Positions 35,536 to 44,277 of a stretch of DNA of 64,000 bases are shown piece by piece (positions within the stretch are counted from its first letter, which is position 1; the number at the start of each line of letters is the position of its first letter). A program made the position numbers and the translations under genes. The notes below the pieces were generated by a model, which was not told the origin of the DNA, ran no database searches, and saw nothing but the letters and a program-made list of their open reading frames with translations. The stretch lies in the NCBI GenBank assembly GCA_017501225.1, contig JAFVXH010000019.1, forward strand, positions 202,666-266,665, in the 5' to 3' direction. Source of the stretch: Clostridia bacterium. Lineage in GTDB: Bacteria > Bacillota > Clostridia > Oscillospirales > CAG-272.

Positions 35536-36054
35536 ATGATGTCAAAGATTTTAGTTGTTGTAGATATGCAAAACGACTTTATTGATGGGGCGCTTGGCAC
35601 GAAAGAGGCGGTAGCGATCGTACCCTACGTAAAGAAAGTGATTGAGTGCTTTGACGGCAAGGTGTTCTTCACACGGGACACGCATTTTGAAAACTACCTG
35701 CAGACACAGGAGGGAGAAAATCTGCCCGTTCCGCACTGTATCAAGGGTACGGACGGTTGGCAGATACGAGCCGAGCTCGATGCGCTGCGTTCGACCGAAT
35801 CCATCGACAAGCTTACCTTCGGATCTTCGGCTCTGGTGGACGTATTGAGAGCGGAGGGCGATATTGAAAGCATCACCTTCCTCGGACTTTGCACCGATAT
35901 TTGTGTGATCTCAAACGCAATGGTGGTCAAGGCGTTCTTTCCCGAGCTCCCGCTGATCGTCGATGCCAAAGGATGTGCCGGTGTTACGCCCGAGAGCCAC
36001 TTAAGAGCGCTTGAAGCGATGAAGGTTTGCCAGATAAAGGTGATCAACGAATGA
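35536..36054 (+). CDS. Isochorismatase-fold cysteine hydrolase (nicotinamidase-like)
   Basis: 172 residues. Catalytic Asp in VVVDMQNDFIDG, metal/base region RDTHFENY, Lys and Cys of the triad (Cys in GLCTDICVISN). The RDTH and HCIKGT motifs fit nicotinamidase (PncA), which recycles nicotinamide to nicotinate for NAD synthesis, but other amidases share the fold. Start may be the ATG at 35536 or 35539; GAGGAG favours the second slightly. Single-gene unit with its own promoter and terminator. Confidence 0.82.
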   Translation: MMSKILVVVDMQNDFIDGALGTKEAVAIVPYVKKVIECFDGKVFFTRDTHFENYLQTQEGENLPVPHCIKGTDGWQIRAELDALRSTESIDKLTFGSSALVDVLRAEGDIESITFLGLCTDICVISNAMVVKAFFPELPLIVDAKGCAGVTPESHLRALEAMKVCQIKVINE

Positions 36055-36069
36055 ATTTCAAAATAACCA

Positions 36070-36104
36070 AACGAAGGGCTACCTCACGGTAGCCCTTTTT
36101 TCAT
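36070..36104. terminator. Intrinsic terminator
   Basis: GAAGGGCTACC pairs with GGTAGCCCTTTTTT around TCAC, between the hydrolase and the convergent aldo/keto reductase. Confidence 0.8.
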
Positions 36105-36125
36105 CGTTCATGTATCTTGTTGTTA

Positions 36126-37133
36126 TTATTTTCCCATAACCGTGGCAGCTTCCTTCAGCATCTGACGGATGGGAAGCTCGTAAGGGCATCTGGTTTCGCA
36201 AACGCCACAGCCGATGCAGTCCGAGGCGGTTTTGGACATGGCAGAATAGCGTGCCTGCGCCCAATCCTTCAGATCATAGCGGCTGTAATATCCCTCAAAC
36301 AGAAATACGGCGGGGATGTTGATCCCGACGCTGCACGGAGCGCAATAATTGCAGCGACGGCAGAAGTTGGTGCCAAGGCTTGCGCGGATCGATGCGACCT
36401 TCCTCTGTTCCTCGGCCGTCAGTGGGGAAGTGTCCGAGGCGGCAGATACGTTCTGCTCGATCTCCGCGACGTCCGCCATTCCGGGGATCACCACGCTGAC
36501 GTTTTGGTTGCTGACGATAAATCGCATAGCGGTGACGGCATCCTCGATCGCGCCGCCTGCCAAGGGCTTCATACAAATAAATCCGATGTTTTTGCGCGCA
36601 CACTCCGCGATCAGAGCCTCACCCTGCGTTTCTACGATATTATAGGGGAACATGATGCTTTCCACCCAATCGAGCCCGACTGCTTTTTTGAACAGATCCG
36701 CCGAGTGAAGCGTGATGCCGATATGTCCGATCTTTCCCGCCGCCTTTGCTTCAAGGAGGGCTTCCAAAGCACCGCCGACGGTCGTGACCTGATCGAGATC
36801 CTTTGCGCTTGGGTTGTGTACCTGATAAAGGTCGATGTAATCGGTGCGCAGATTGTTCAGACTGATTTCGATATCCTTCTCCATGGCATCCTTTGTGCGC
36901 GACATGCTTTTGGTGGCAAGCACGAACTGATCGCGAACACCCGCAAGGGCATACCCAAGATATTCTTCACTGACCGTGTATCCGCGTGCGGTGTCAATGA
37001 AATTGACGCCCTTTCGGAGCAGCTCACCGATCAGCGCTTTTGTACCCTCGGCATCGATCTTTTGAATGGGGATTCCGCCAAGACCGATCCGTGAAATATG
37101 CAGTCCCGTTTTTCCCAATACTCTGTATTCCAC
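36126..37133 (-). CDS. Aldo/keto reductase with C-terminal 4Fe-4S domain
   Basis: 335 residues, GTG start with AAGGAG. N-terminal TIM-barrel aldo/keto reductase (about 1-260): GLGGIPIQ, DTARGY and the LRTDYIDLYQVHNP motif. The C-terminus carries CRRCNYCAPC and CIGCGVCETRCP, enough for Fe-S clusters. This fusion is common in anaerobes; substrates are mostly unknown. Own promoter (TTGCAT, 17 bp, TATAAT at 37167-37195 on the minus strand). Confidence 0.9.
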   Translation of the reverse strand: MEYRVLGKTGLHISRIGLGGIPIQKIDAEGTKALIGELLRKGVNFIDTARGYTVSEEYLGYALAGVRDQFVLATKSMSRTKDAMEKDIEISLNNLRTDYIDLYQVHNPSAKDLDQVTTVGGALEALLEAKAAGKIGHIGITLHSADLFKKAVGLDWVESIMFPYNIVETQGEALIAECARKNIGFICMKPLAGGAIEDAVTAMRFIVSNQNVSVVIPGMADVAEIEQNVSAASDTSPLTAEEQRKVASIRASLGTNFCRRCNYCAPCSVGINIPAVFLFEGYYSRYDLKDWAQARYSAMSKTASDCIGCGVCETRCPYELPIRQMLKEAATVMGK

Positions 37134-37166
37134 AATCTTGCTCCTTACTCTGAATTTGATAGGATT

Positions 37167-37195
37167 ATTATATCACATCTCGAAAGGGAATGCAA
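37167..37195 (-). promoter_or_regulatory. Sigma-A promoter of the aldo/keto reductase gene
   Basis: Minus strand: TTGCAT (37190-37195), 17-bp spacer, TATAAT (37167-37172). Confidence 0.65.
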
Positions 37196-37241
37196 CCTTC
37201 TGATAGGATCTTGTTGGAATGTGTCAAAAAATGGAGCTCTG

Positions 37242-37249
37242 CATACAAT
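37242..37249 (+). promoter_or_regulatory. Sporulation-type -10 (SigE/SigK-like)
   Basis: GCATACAATA matches the SigE -10 CATACAnT and also fits SigK CATAnnnTA. A GTCAAAAA stretch lies at 37223-37230. It is 48 bases upstream of the Cys-rich gene; the same octamer precedes spoIIID. Confidence 0.5.
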
Positions 37250-37297
37250 ATTATAGACAGAGACCCCTCTGAATTTTTGACAAAGGAGATTATCAAT

Positions 37298-38143
37298 ATG
37301 GCGGAAAACAGATTCCCATGTGCATCTTCCTCCCGTGACACCGTTTGCATCGAGACCAACCGTGTGTTGGACTCCTGCCGTGACCGTGACTGCTTTGAGG
37401 ATGTACGAGTCTATCTTTCGAATTTTGGATGCGATCTGCTCGACCGTACCAGTGCCATCCGTGCAAAAAGCGCACAGATCGTTTGGGCTTGTATCGGTAT
37501 TGAGGCAATTCCGTTCAACCGCGGCTTTTATGCGGTCAACATTCGCTTTTACGTCAAGCTTCAACTGGAGGCATGCGTTGGCTGCGGTCGCACGCAAGAC
37601 CTGGAAGGAATGTCCGTGCTGGAAAAGCGCGTGATCCTCTATGGCGGTGAGAGCAACGTCAGCATCTTTAAGAGCCAAGGCCTTGGCGACGGATTTTGCT
37701 GTGAGCCTCAGTTCAACGCCGGTGAGAAGAACGTTCCTATGGCGATCATCGAAACGGTCGAGCCTGTGGTTCTCGGCGTTAAGATCATGGAGCGCGCAAC
37801 CGATTGCAACTGCGTTTGCTGCTGCTGCGAGAGTGACGTTCCCGAATACGTTGCGGCAACTCTTGAGTCCCCTCTGGTGTTTGACAACGAGGACAACGGA
37901 AAGCGCATCCTGACGGTATCCCTCGGTATCTTCTCGGTGGTTCGTATCGTGCGCCCCGCACAGTATCTGATCCAGGCAACGGAATATTGCATTCCCGAAA
38001 AGGAGTGTTGCGTTGTGGAAGAGGAGGATCCTTGCAAGATCTTCCGCTCCATCCCGTTCCCGGCAGGTGAATTTTGTCCCGCGAACAACGCGCCAACCAT
38101 TGGCAACGAGCGCCCAAACGGGCGCTGCGGCTGCGGAAGCTAA
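37298..38143 (+). CDS. Conserved Clostridia Cys-rich protein, possibly a spore-layer protein
   Basis: 281 residues, about 24 Cys, including CNCVCCCC at about 170. The N-terminal region (CIETNRVLDSCRDRDCFEDVRVYL) and FNRGFYAVNIRFYVKLQLEAC are patterns I associate with an uncharacterised family in many Clostridia. The ATG at 37298 has AAAGGAG 9 nt upstream. No signal peptide or TM helix. Cys-rich composition and the sporulation-type -10 suggest a spore coat or related role, but this is inference. A C-terminal GRCGCGS tail is notable. Confidence 0.65.
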   Translation: MAENRFPCASSSRDTVCIETNRVLDSCRDRDCFEDVRVYLSNFGCDLLDRTSAIRAKSAQIVWACIGIEAIPFNRGFYAVNIRFYVKLQLEACVGCGRTQDLEGMSVLEKRVILYGGESNVSIFKSQGLGDGFCCEPQFNAGEKNVPMAIIETVEPVVLGVKIMERATDCNCVCCCCESDVPEYVAATLESPLVFDNEDNGKRILTVSLGIFSVVRIVRPAQYLIQATEYCIPEKECCVVEEEDPCKIFRSIPFPAGEFCPANNAPTIGNERPNGRCGCGS

Positions 38144-38149
38144 GCAAAT

Positions 38150-38187
38150 AAAAAGTGGGATAGGATGTTATCATCCTATCCCATCTT
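38150..38187. terminator. Bidirectional intrinsic terminator
   Basis: GTGGGATAGGATG pairs with CATCCTATCCCATC around TTAT; A-rich and T-rich flanks. Confidence 0.75.
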
Positions 38188-38189
38188 GA

Positions 38190-39032
38190 TTATGCTTGGG
38201 TCCTTTCGAGGAAGTCCTTTTGCAGAAAATCCTGCAATTTCCTTGCAGTTTCCGCATTTTTTCCGCCAATCGGTACGCCGTCGAGCTCTGTTACACACAT
38301 GCAAAGGGCAGAGGCGGAGGTGATAAAGATCTCATCCGCATCCCGAAGTTGATCGAGTGTATACGGGATCTCCTTGACGGGAATCCCGATTTCGCGGCAT
38401 GCGAGCATCAAGTGCGCGCGTCCCGTACCCGCCAAAATCAGCTCGTTTGCCGGGTGGGTATAAAGCACGCCGTCCTTTAAGATTGAAATATTGGAATGCG
38501 CACATTCGGTCACGGTGCCGTCGCGATGGAGGACGCATTCGTCTACGCCCGCTTCCTCTGCGGCTTGTGTCGCAAGAACGCTTGGAATGAGATTGAGCGT
38601 CTTGATGTTGCAGTGTAAGAAGCGTGTATCGGGCATGGAAATACATCGCATCGGTCGGTAGGTATCCTTGATCTTGGCAGGTCTTAACATGATCCAAAGA
38701 TTTGCTGTTGCGTCCTTGGGAAAGGCGTGATTTCTCGGAGCCGTACCTCTTGTGGCTTGCATATAGACCCATTGTTCGCCATCGTCCAATTTTTTGACCA
38801 GATCGGAAAGCAGGTCGCAGAGCTCTGATACAGAACAGGGAAGCGTGATCTTTAGCAGTGCCGCACTTTGAAAGAAGCGCTCCACGTGCTCCTCCAGAGC
38901 GTAGATGCGATAGTTGCGGCTGTAGGTGACGTCGTAAACGCCGTCGCCAAAATAGCAGGCACGGTCCAGCATGGGAACGCTCATCTTTTCAATTTCATCA
39001 ATCTTTCCGTTGTAGTATCCCAATGTCTTCAT
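38190..39032 (-). CDS. Class IV aminotransferase (D-amino acid or branched-chain type)
   Basis: 280 residues. PLP Lys in LHCNIKTLNLIPSVLA, substrate loop RGTAPRNHAFP and the ECAHSNISILKDGVLYTHP stretch characterise fold-type IV aminotransferases. D-alanine aminotransferase, branched-chain aminotransferase and aminodeoxychorismate lyase share this fold; the RGTAPRxH and TLN motifs favour the D-amino acid transaminase group. That role would supply D-glutamate or D-alanine for cell wall, close to the glucosaminidase gene. Confidence 0.82.
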   Translation of the reverse strand: MKTLGYYNGKIDEIEKMSVPMLDRACYFGDGVYDVTYSRNYRIYALEEHVERFFQSAALLKITLPCSVSELCDLLSDLVKKLDDGEQWVYMQATRGTAPRNHAFPKDATANLWIMLRPAKIKDTYRPMRCISMPDTRFLHCNIKTLNLIPSVLATQAAEEAGVDECVLHRDGTVTECAHSNISILKDGVLYTHPANELILAGTGRAHLMLACREIGIPVKEIPYTLDQLRDADEIFITSASALCMCVTELDGVPIGGKNAETARKLQDFLQKDFLERTQA

Positions 39033-39053
39033 ATCGGAAACAATCCTTTCAGA

Positions 39054-41267
39054 TTAAGATAGAACATTGCCTGCGATCTCTTGCAGAAGCTTTCTGACAG
39101 AGGCGCTGTAGGTGTACGTTGTATCGGCAAGTGCAAAAGCAGCCACCTGACGCGCGGTGCGAGTAAAGGGGGCTCCTTGCGCATAAATTTGCTTGCTTGA
39201 GCCGTTGTCATAGGTGACGGTGGCAACAAAGCGAACTGCGAAGGGAACGTCGTATTCCTCGGCAGTCAGCGCGCGTGTGGAAAGCTGCAATCGACAATGC
39301 CCCTCCGCACTCTCAAACGGTGCGGGAACAAGCCCGGTCTTGAGCTCCTCATGCCCGTTTTCCGTTAACAGCGCACCGAAGGACAGGCATTTTGCGTCCT
39401 TTAATAAAAGGTAAGTATCCTGATTCAATGCGGCTGAAAAACGGAGTCTTGGTTGACCCAGCACCGAAAGCGAGGCTCCCGTCAGTTGGTCAAATTCCAA
39501 AAACAGAGCCTTGCAGGAAAGCGAATCCGTAAGCTCCACCGGTTCCTCGGATGCGAGCAAACGGTGATCCGACGTCCACCATCCCACAAAATCCTCCGCA
39601 TCGCACTTTGGCAGCCTTACGGTGGTGCCGGAAAGATAGGTTTTGTTGGTGGTCTGATCTCCGGCACTCAAGGAGAGTGTCACCTCGGATGTTGTAACCT
39701 GAATATAAAATACTGCGCAAAGGAAGTGATAGCTGCCTTTTTTATTGGTGTTATCGTTATCGAAGGCGGCCCTGCCTCTTACCGTCAGTATATGCGAGCT
39801 ATCCTTCAAAAAGTCATTGGAAAGCAAAAACGAGAAGCTTCCGTTGTCCGACACGCGGATCCAATTGCCACCGTCGATCGAATATTCGATGCCTGCTACC
39901 CCGTAAGAGTGCGTGGCAACACCGGAGACGGTGATATCCTTGCCGTAAGGAATTTCAAGCGTGCGGTAGTAGGGCGTGTTCTTCACGGTTTTGCTCTCCG
40001 GAGCGGAGAAATTGACGCCAAAATCATATCGCTCGTTCGCAGGCAGCGTAGACGGACAGGTCTTGTTTGCGGGATCGGCACAAGGCTTTGTCGGCATACC
40101 TCCGTAAACGGGAATGAGGAAGGAGAGCGGAAGATCCAGCTGTCCGATTGCGGCAAAGGATGCGTAAAGGGAGCGCCCCTCGCTCATAGCCCCCGTGATG
40201 CTTTGCATGTACTGATATTGGAAATTGCGGTCACCGGCACGGCTGTCAACGTTGAATTTTTGTAGGTAGATATTGGGCTGATAGCAGTCGATGTAGCTGT
40301 TCTTGAGGAAATAGGTACCTCCGTAGATTGCTTTCCAACGCGTATCCCACGAAGGACTGCCGCCCCATTTGGATGCCATCTCCTCGGTACCCTTAACCGC
40401 GCGCTTCATCGCATTGTAATAAATGGAAAAGAGTCCGTCCCCGGAGGCTCCGACGTTGAAATGGTTGTAATAGCCGTCCAGCGCCTTCAACTCCTCCTTC
40501 GTGTGTCCTGAGGTGGGAGGGAGAATTGGGTTTCCTTGGGTTGAGGTTTGCGTCTGATTGACGTAGTAATCCGCCAAGAGCCTACCGCAGCTTCCGGAAA
40601 TGATGGGAGAGGTACCGCGCACGCCTTGCTCGTTTCGGACTTTCGCCGCAAGGTAGACGGGACTGACTCCCAATGAGGTGCCAACCTCACAAAAATAGTC
40701 CGCATAGGTTTTGCCGTTTTCCAGCTTGGCGTTCTCCATGAACGTGCCGTTCAGAATGGCAACGACCGCATCTTTGACGCTTCCTTCATTGGAGGAAAGC
40801 GTATAGAACTGAAAAATATCGGTTTCGTTCAGGAAATTGCGGGGATCCATGAAATATTCCACAGCGCTTACGGATGCCTGATAGTGAGAAGCATCGTAAA
40901 GCGACGAATTGAGCGGATGGCGGTATGCTAAATATTGCTTTGCGCTTGAGATCAGATTTGTTTTGGGATCTTCGGTTTCTTTTTCGATGATATAATCCCA
41001 AGTATAGAGCGATTCTTGCTCGGTGATCAGCAAAGGAGTAAAGCTCCAGGTCGGGTGCAACAGATGCAGCTCAGTCAGCGAGGAGGCATAATCGGCAGGG
41101 AAGCCCTTCTTTCGCAAGGACTGATAATATTCCTCGGCTTCCCCTTCAAAAAAACGCGTGCTTCCGCCGGCACTGAACACAGAGCCCAGCACCAGGGTCA
41201 GAATAAAGCTGACGATCAGCAAGGCGGACAGGGAAATCCCGATCCATTTTTTGCGTGACTGTTTCAA
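39054..41267 (-). CDS. Membrane-anchored N-acetylglucosaminidase (peptidoglycan hydrolase)
   Basis: 737 residues from a TTG start with AAGGAGG 6 nt upstream. N-terminal TM anchor (about 9-32), then a glucosaminidase domain (about 150-370) with YLAAKVRNEQG (likely catalytic Glu), SGSCGRLLADYYVNQ, YYNHFNVGASGDG and WKAIYGGTYFLKNSYI, as in LytD/LytG-type endo-beta-N-acetylglucosaminidases. The C-terminal half (about 420-737) is a series of beta-rich modules of unknown function. It should cut glycan strands of the cell wall. A sporulation or cell-separation role is possible. Confidence 0.83.
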   Translation of the reverse strand: MKQSRKKWIGISLSALLIVSFILTLVLGSVFSAGGSTRFFEGEAEEYYQSLRKKGFPADYASSLTELHLLHPTWSFTPLLITEQESLYTWDYIIEKETEDPKTNLISSAKQYLAYRHPLNSSLYDASHYQASVSAVEYFMDPRNFLNETDIFQFYTLSSNEGSVKDAVVAILNGTFMENAKLENGKTYADYFCEVGTSLGVSPVYLAAKVRNEQGVRGTSPIISGSCGRLLADYYVNQTQTSTQGNPILPPTSGHTKEELKALDGYYNHFNVGASGDGLFSIYYNAMKRAVKGTEEMASKWGGSPSWDTRWKAIYGGTYFLKNSYIDCYQPNIYLQKFNVDSRAGDRNFQYQYMQSITGAMSEGRSLYASFAAIGQLDLPLSFLIPVYGGMPTKPCADPANKTCPSTLPANERYDFGVNFSAPESKTVKNTPYYRTLEIPYGKDITVSGVATHSYGVAGIEYSIDGGNWIRVSDNGSFSFLLSNDFLKDSSHILTVRGRAAFDNDNTNKKGSYHFLCAVFYIQVTTSEVTLSLSAGDQTTNKTYLSGTTVRLPKCDAEDFVGWWTSDHRLLASEEPVELTDSLSCKALFLEFDQLTGASLSVLGQPRLRFSAALNQDTYLLLKDAKCLSFGALLTENGHEELKTGLVPAPFESAEGHCRLQLSTRALTAEEYDVPFAVRFVATVTYDNGSSKQIYAQGAPFTRTARQVAAFALADTTYTYSASVRKLLQEIAGNVLS

Positions 41268-41278
41268 TGGGAACCTCC

Positions 41279-42061
41279 TTACTTGGATTTTCGATTTTGA
41301 CGCAGGATCTCAAACGCCATCACCGTTGCCGCAGAGGCGGCAGAGAGTGAGCCTTTGAAATTGCGACCGTAATCAATGCGAACGATCTGATCGGCTTTTT
41401 CCAGCATTTTTCGGGAAATTCCCCGTTTTTCTCCACCGATGACCAGGAGAACCGGCAAAGGGAAGTCCGTATCAAAGATGGATACCGAATCCCGAATTCC
41501 CGAGCAAAGAATGGTATATCCGCATTTTGAAAAGCATGCGGCAACCTCCTCGGCATTGGCAACCATCATGGGGATGAGCTCACTGCATCCTGCGGAGGCT
41601 CGTGCTACCACGCCTGCGGCGCTCATCCAGTTTCTTTCAGGCAAGATGATCCCGTCAACGCCTGCGGCGTAAAGAGAACGAACGGTGTATCCAAAGTTAT
41701 AAGGATCCTCAATGCCTTCCAAAAAGACGTAAAATCCATCTTTTTTGATAGCTTCCACCGTCAAAGCGGGCAGATGACGCTCGCCGCAAAACGCAAGAAA
41801 CCCGCCGTGCGTGCTTCCGATGGAGAGTGCATCAATTTCACTTCCGTCTACGAATTCGAGCGCAAACCCACGTTCCTTTGCCTTAGCACTTAAAAAGGAG
41901 ATCTGCGGAGCCTTCGTTTTTTGATTTTTGCGGTCAACAAGGATCCTCTCGATCGTTCTGTCGTTTCCGCAATTTGAGTTGAGAAGTGCCGAAATAGAGG
42001 TCATACCCTCAAAAATATTGGAATCGGAAAATTTCTGTTCTTCCTTGATTGCTTTTTTCAT
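41279..42061 (-). CDS. TrmH-family (SPOUT) RNA methyltransferase
   Basis: 260 residues. C-terminal knotted SPOUT domain with EGIEDPYNFGYTVRSLYAAG, VIGGEKRGIS and LSAASAATVMAFEI (normally LNVSxAxxV). The N-terminal part (about 1-95) is a substrate-binding domain like that of the RlmB/TrmH group. It transfers a methyl group from S-adenosylmethionine to 2'-O of rRNA or tRNA; target unknown. SLSAASAATV in place of the usual LNVS is a modest deviation. Confidence 0.87.
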   Translation of the reverse strand: MKKAIKEEQKFSDSNIFEGMTSISALLNSNCGNDRTIERILVDRKNQKTKAPQISFLSAKAKERGFALEFVDGSEIDALSIGSTHGGFLAFCGERHLPALTVEAIKKDGFYVFLEGIEDPYNFGYTVRSLYAAGVDGIILPERNWMSAAGVVARASAGCSELIPMMVANAEEVAACFSKCGYTILCSGIRDSVSIFDTDFPLPVLLVIGGEKRGISRKMLEKADQIVRIDYGRNFKGSLSAASAATVMAFEILRQNRKSK

Positions 42062-42102
42062 ATGTTTTTCATCCGTTTTATTCTAAATTTCCGCATACTC
42101 CG

Positions 42103-42110
42103 CATACAAT
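42103..42110 (+). promoter_or_regulatory. SigE-type -10 of spoIIID
   Basis: CATACAAT, identical to the SigE -10 consensus, 42 bases before the spoIIID start. In B. subtilis spoIIID is transcribed by SigE. The -35 (about 42082-42089) is only weakly conserved. Confidence 0.55.
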
Positions 42111-42151
42111 GAAGTATCAAAAAACAGTTCAGTGTTACAAGGAGGATGGAC

Positions 42152-42421
42152 ATGATAGCGGATTGGAATGGCAGGGAGCGATGCGTCATTTTGGGAGAAT
42201 ATCTTTTGGAGCATCAGTCCACGGTGCGCTCGGCGGCGCAGGTTTTTGGGATCAGTAAAAGCACGGTTCATAAAGACGTGACGCAGAGCTTAAGGCACGT
42301 CAATAAAGCGCTTTACATAGAGGTTCGTGAGCTGTTGCAGAAAAATAAACAGGAAAGACATTTGCGCGGCGGTGAAGCGACGCGTCAGAAATACAGCGAG
42401 ATGCACGGGGAATCGAAATAA
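42152..42421 (+). CDS. spoIIID: Sporulation transcription factor SpoIIID
   Basis: 89 residues. Helix-turn-helix TVRSAAQVFGISKSTVHKDVTQSL, followed by basic C-terminal region with ATRQKYSE, matches SpoIIID throughout. It controls mother-cell genes after SigE activation. I chose the ATG at 42152 with AAGGAGG 6 nt upstream; an ATG at 42146 overlaps the ribosome site. Its presence shows that the host lineage can sporulate, or descends from one that could. Confidence 0.95.
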   Translation: MIADWNGRERCVILGEYLLEHQSTVRSAAQVFGISKSTVHKDVTQSLRHVNKALYIEVRELLQKNKQERHLRGGEATRQKYSEMHGESK

Positions 42422-42438
42422 TTTTGTATAATTGGGAA

Positions 42439-43155
42439 TTAGGACCTCCAGAAGCTTTGATTGCCGTGAAGAAGCAACTGATATTCCATGGGTGTCAAGG
42501 CACTTCTTATGCAGTCCAGATAATGACTTTGCTCATAGAAATAAATTTTTTCTCTTTGATCAAGTCCTGTTCCGAGTAAGACGGTGGCGTGATCGGACAA
42601 GAGTGTCTTGATATAGCTCGTCAGTCTTGGATCGGTAAAGGCGCGGAAGTTGAACTGATATACCGCCTCCGGAACACGCAACAGGCGCGCAAGAACCTCG
42701 GACGGATAAAAGACGGCATTCAATTCAAAGGATAAAAAGAGCAATCGAATATGCCGCTTATAAAGCAGACGGTTTAGCTCGGCATCCATCCATTCCTGAT
42801 ACGCACCGGGTGGCATGAGAAGCGGAAGGCAATTGTGGTGCGGCAATAAGAGCCGCTCGAGCTCTGCTTCCTCAGACAACCCCTCGTACAGGAGAGCCGG
42901 CGTGGCAAAGCAAACGGAAAGCTGACGCGGCGAGGACGCCATCAGATGATCCTTCAGGATGCGTTGTTCCAAAAGAAAGATCGGCAGGCTGTGATTGGAG
43001 CCGTCGTATACGCGGATCAGACAGAAGCGATCAAAGCCATGGATTTCGTGAAGCGATGATAAGGAAGACAGACATTCCGTAGCCGCTTGCTTTTGATTGC
43101 TCAGCGTGGGAAGAAGCCGACAGTTCCAATCTGTGTAAAAGTCCAAGAGCATCAC
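42439..43155 (-). CDS. Degenerate PHP/CpsB-like protein, probably inactive
   Basis: 238 residues, no recognised catalytic motif. The arrangement resembles CpsB/YwqE-type PHP phosphatases: LLDFYTDWNCRLLPTLSNQKQA in place of DFHxHxLPxxDDG, a central LLMPPGAYQEWMDAELNRLLYKRHIRLLF in place of EMPF..W..E..L, and a late LLGTGLDQREK in place of LGSDAH. All metal-binding His and Asp of these motifs are changed. It lies downstream of the membrane protein gene at 43183 on the same strand and may share its transcript. Function unknown; the PHP assignment is pattern-based. Confidence 0.55.
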   Translation of the reverse strand: MMLLDFYTDWNCRLLPTLSNQKQAATECLSSLSSLHEIHGFDRFCLIRVYDGSNHSLPIFLLEQRILKDHLMASSPRQLSVCFATPALLYEGLSEEAELERLLLPHHNCLPLLMPPGAYQEWMDAELNRLLYKRHIRLLFLSFELNAVFYPSEVLARLLRVPEAVYQFNFRAFTDPRLTSYIKTLLSDHATVLLGTGLDQREKIYFYEQSHYLDCIRSALTPMEYQLLLHGNQSFWRS

Positions 43156-43182
43156 CTCAAATGAAATGTGAATTGTGCGCGG

Positions 43183-44112
43183 TCAAAAGATCCCGGGCAA
43201 AAGGTTTGCAACGAAGATTCCTGTGACAAAGGATATCGCGTTGGCAACAAAGGCGTATATCACGTAAAAATACGTTGGTTTGTCCTTGCTTGCAAGCTTT
43301 TTCAGTGCAACGGAATAATAGAGCGCCTCCATGGCAAATACGGCGAATTCAAGGCCGATATAGCCCGCTATAAATGCCCATGAACCCGAACGGAAATTGA
43401 TGAGGTTCAACAGCAGATTTAACGGGATCTGCGTTAGTACGTTTGCAACGGCAAGAAGCAGAAGGATCTTCTTTCCTCGGAAGCCAAACAAAAGTGCCAC
43501 GCCCATTTCAATGGCGATCGTGATAAAGATGCGCGCAACGAGAGAGAGCATTTCTTGCCGCCATTGGTAGGATTTGTAGGCGTTGAGGCGACTGTTCCCG
43601 GAAAGCTCCTCGTTGTAATCGACCGAGCCCATATCCGTGCCCGCCATGTCAACGGTGTAATAGGTATCAAAGGCGTATTTTTGACAGATTCCGCTGACCG
43701 CGTATTGATCCGTTCCGGGGTAGTACAGGAGGATCTTGAAGCTGTCGGGGGGATAATAGGTCCAGGCAAGCTGCTTGCTCTCGTTGACTTGCCAGATCGC
43801 CTCCTGAAGAAAGTGATATCCATCGGGATCCTCGTAGTATGTAAAGGCTCGCCACAAATCTTTGCTGATCCCAACGTTATCCAGACGATCAAAGTCCATA
43901 CGTTCTTCGTTGCCGTCCCAAGCAGAATACGGACCCGTGGAAGGAGTTGCCGAAAGCAGTGTGCCGTAACACAGCTGATCTCCCATATTTTCAAAGGTGA
44001 TGCGTACCGATGGCTTCGGACCCATATCCGCACAGATCGGAAAGGATAGCAAAGTCAGCAGAAGGAAACAACAAAGCATAAGATAAAACGTTTTTCTTAC
44101 AGTGCGCGTCAT
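43183..44112 (-). CDS. Exported-domain membrane protein of unknown function
   Basis: 309 residues. Signal or anchor helix at about 9-28 (ending PICADMGPKPS), an extracytoplasmic beta-rich domain (about 30-190), then four membrane helices (about 190-310). The ADMGPKPSVRITF start of the mature part recurs in Clostridia membrane proteins of unknown role. Promoter TTGACG, 17 bp, TATAAT lies at 44175-44203 (minus strand); AGGAGG precedes the start. The left repeat of the prophage lies directly upstream of this promoter. Confidence 0.6.
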   Translation of the reverse strand: MTRTVRKTFYLMLCCFLLLTLLSFPICADMGPKPSVRITFENMGDQLCYGTLLSATPSTGPYSAWDGNEERMDFDRLDNVGISKDLWRAFTYYEDPDGYHFLQEAIWQVNESKQLAWTYYPPDSFKILLYYPGTDQYAVSGICQKYAFDTYYTVDMAGTDMGSVDYNEELSGNSRLNAYKSYQWRQEMLSLVARIFITIAIEMGVALLFGFRGKKILLLLAVANVLTQIPLNLLLNLINFRSGSWAFIAGYIGLEFAVFAMEALYYSVALKKLASKDKPTYFYVIYAFVANAISFVTGIFVANLLPGIF

Positions 44113-44174
44113 CGTTTCAACCTCCTTTGAATCACGCCAAGGCCTTGGTCAAAAGCCGATATCCGTATATTTCT

Positions 44175-44203
44175 ATTATAGCATCTAAAAGACGGCTCGT
44201 CAA
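44175..44203 (-). promoter_or_regulatory. Sigma-A promoter of the membrane protein gene
   Basis: Minus strand: TTGACG (44198-44203), 17-bp spacer, TATAAT (44175-44180). Confidence 0.65.
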
Positions 44204-44277
44204 CCAAAAAAAATAAGAAACCGGCGATTTTCACGCAAAAAACGTCTTTTTTACTCCCCCATACTGTACAAAATCTG

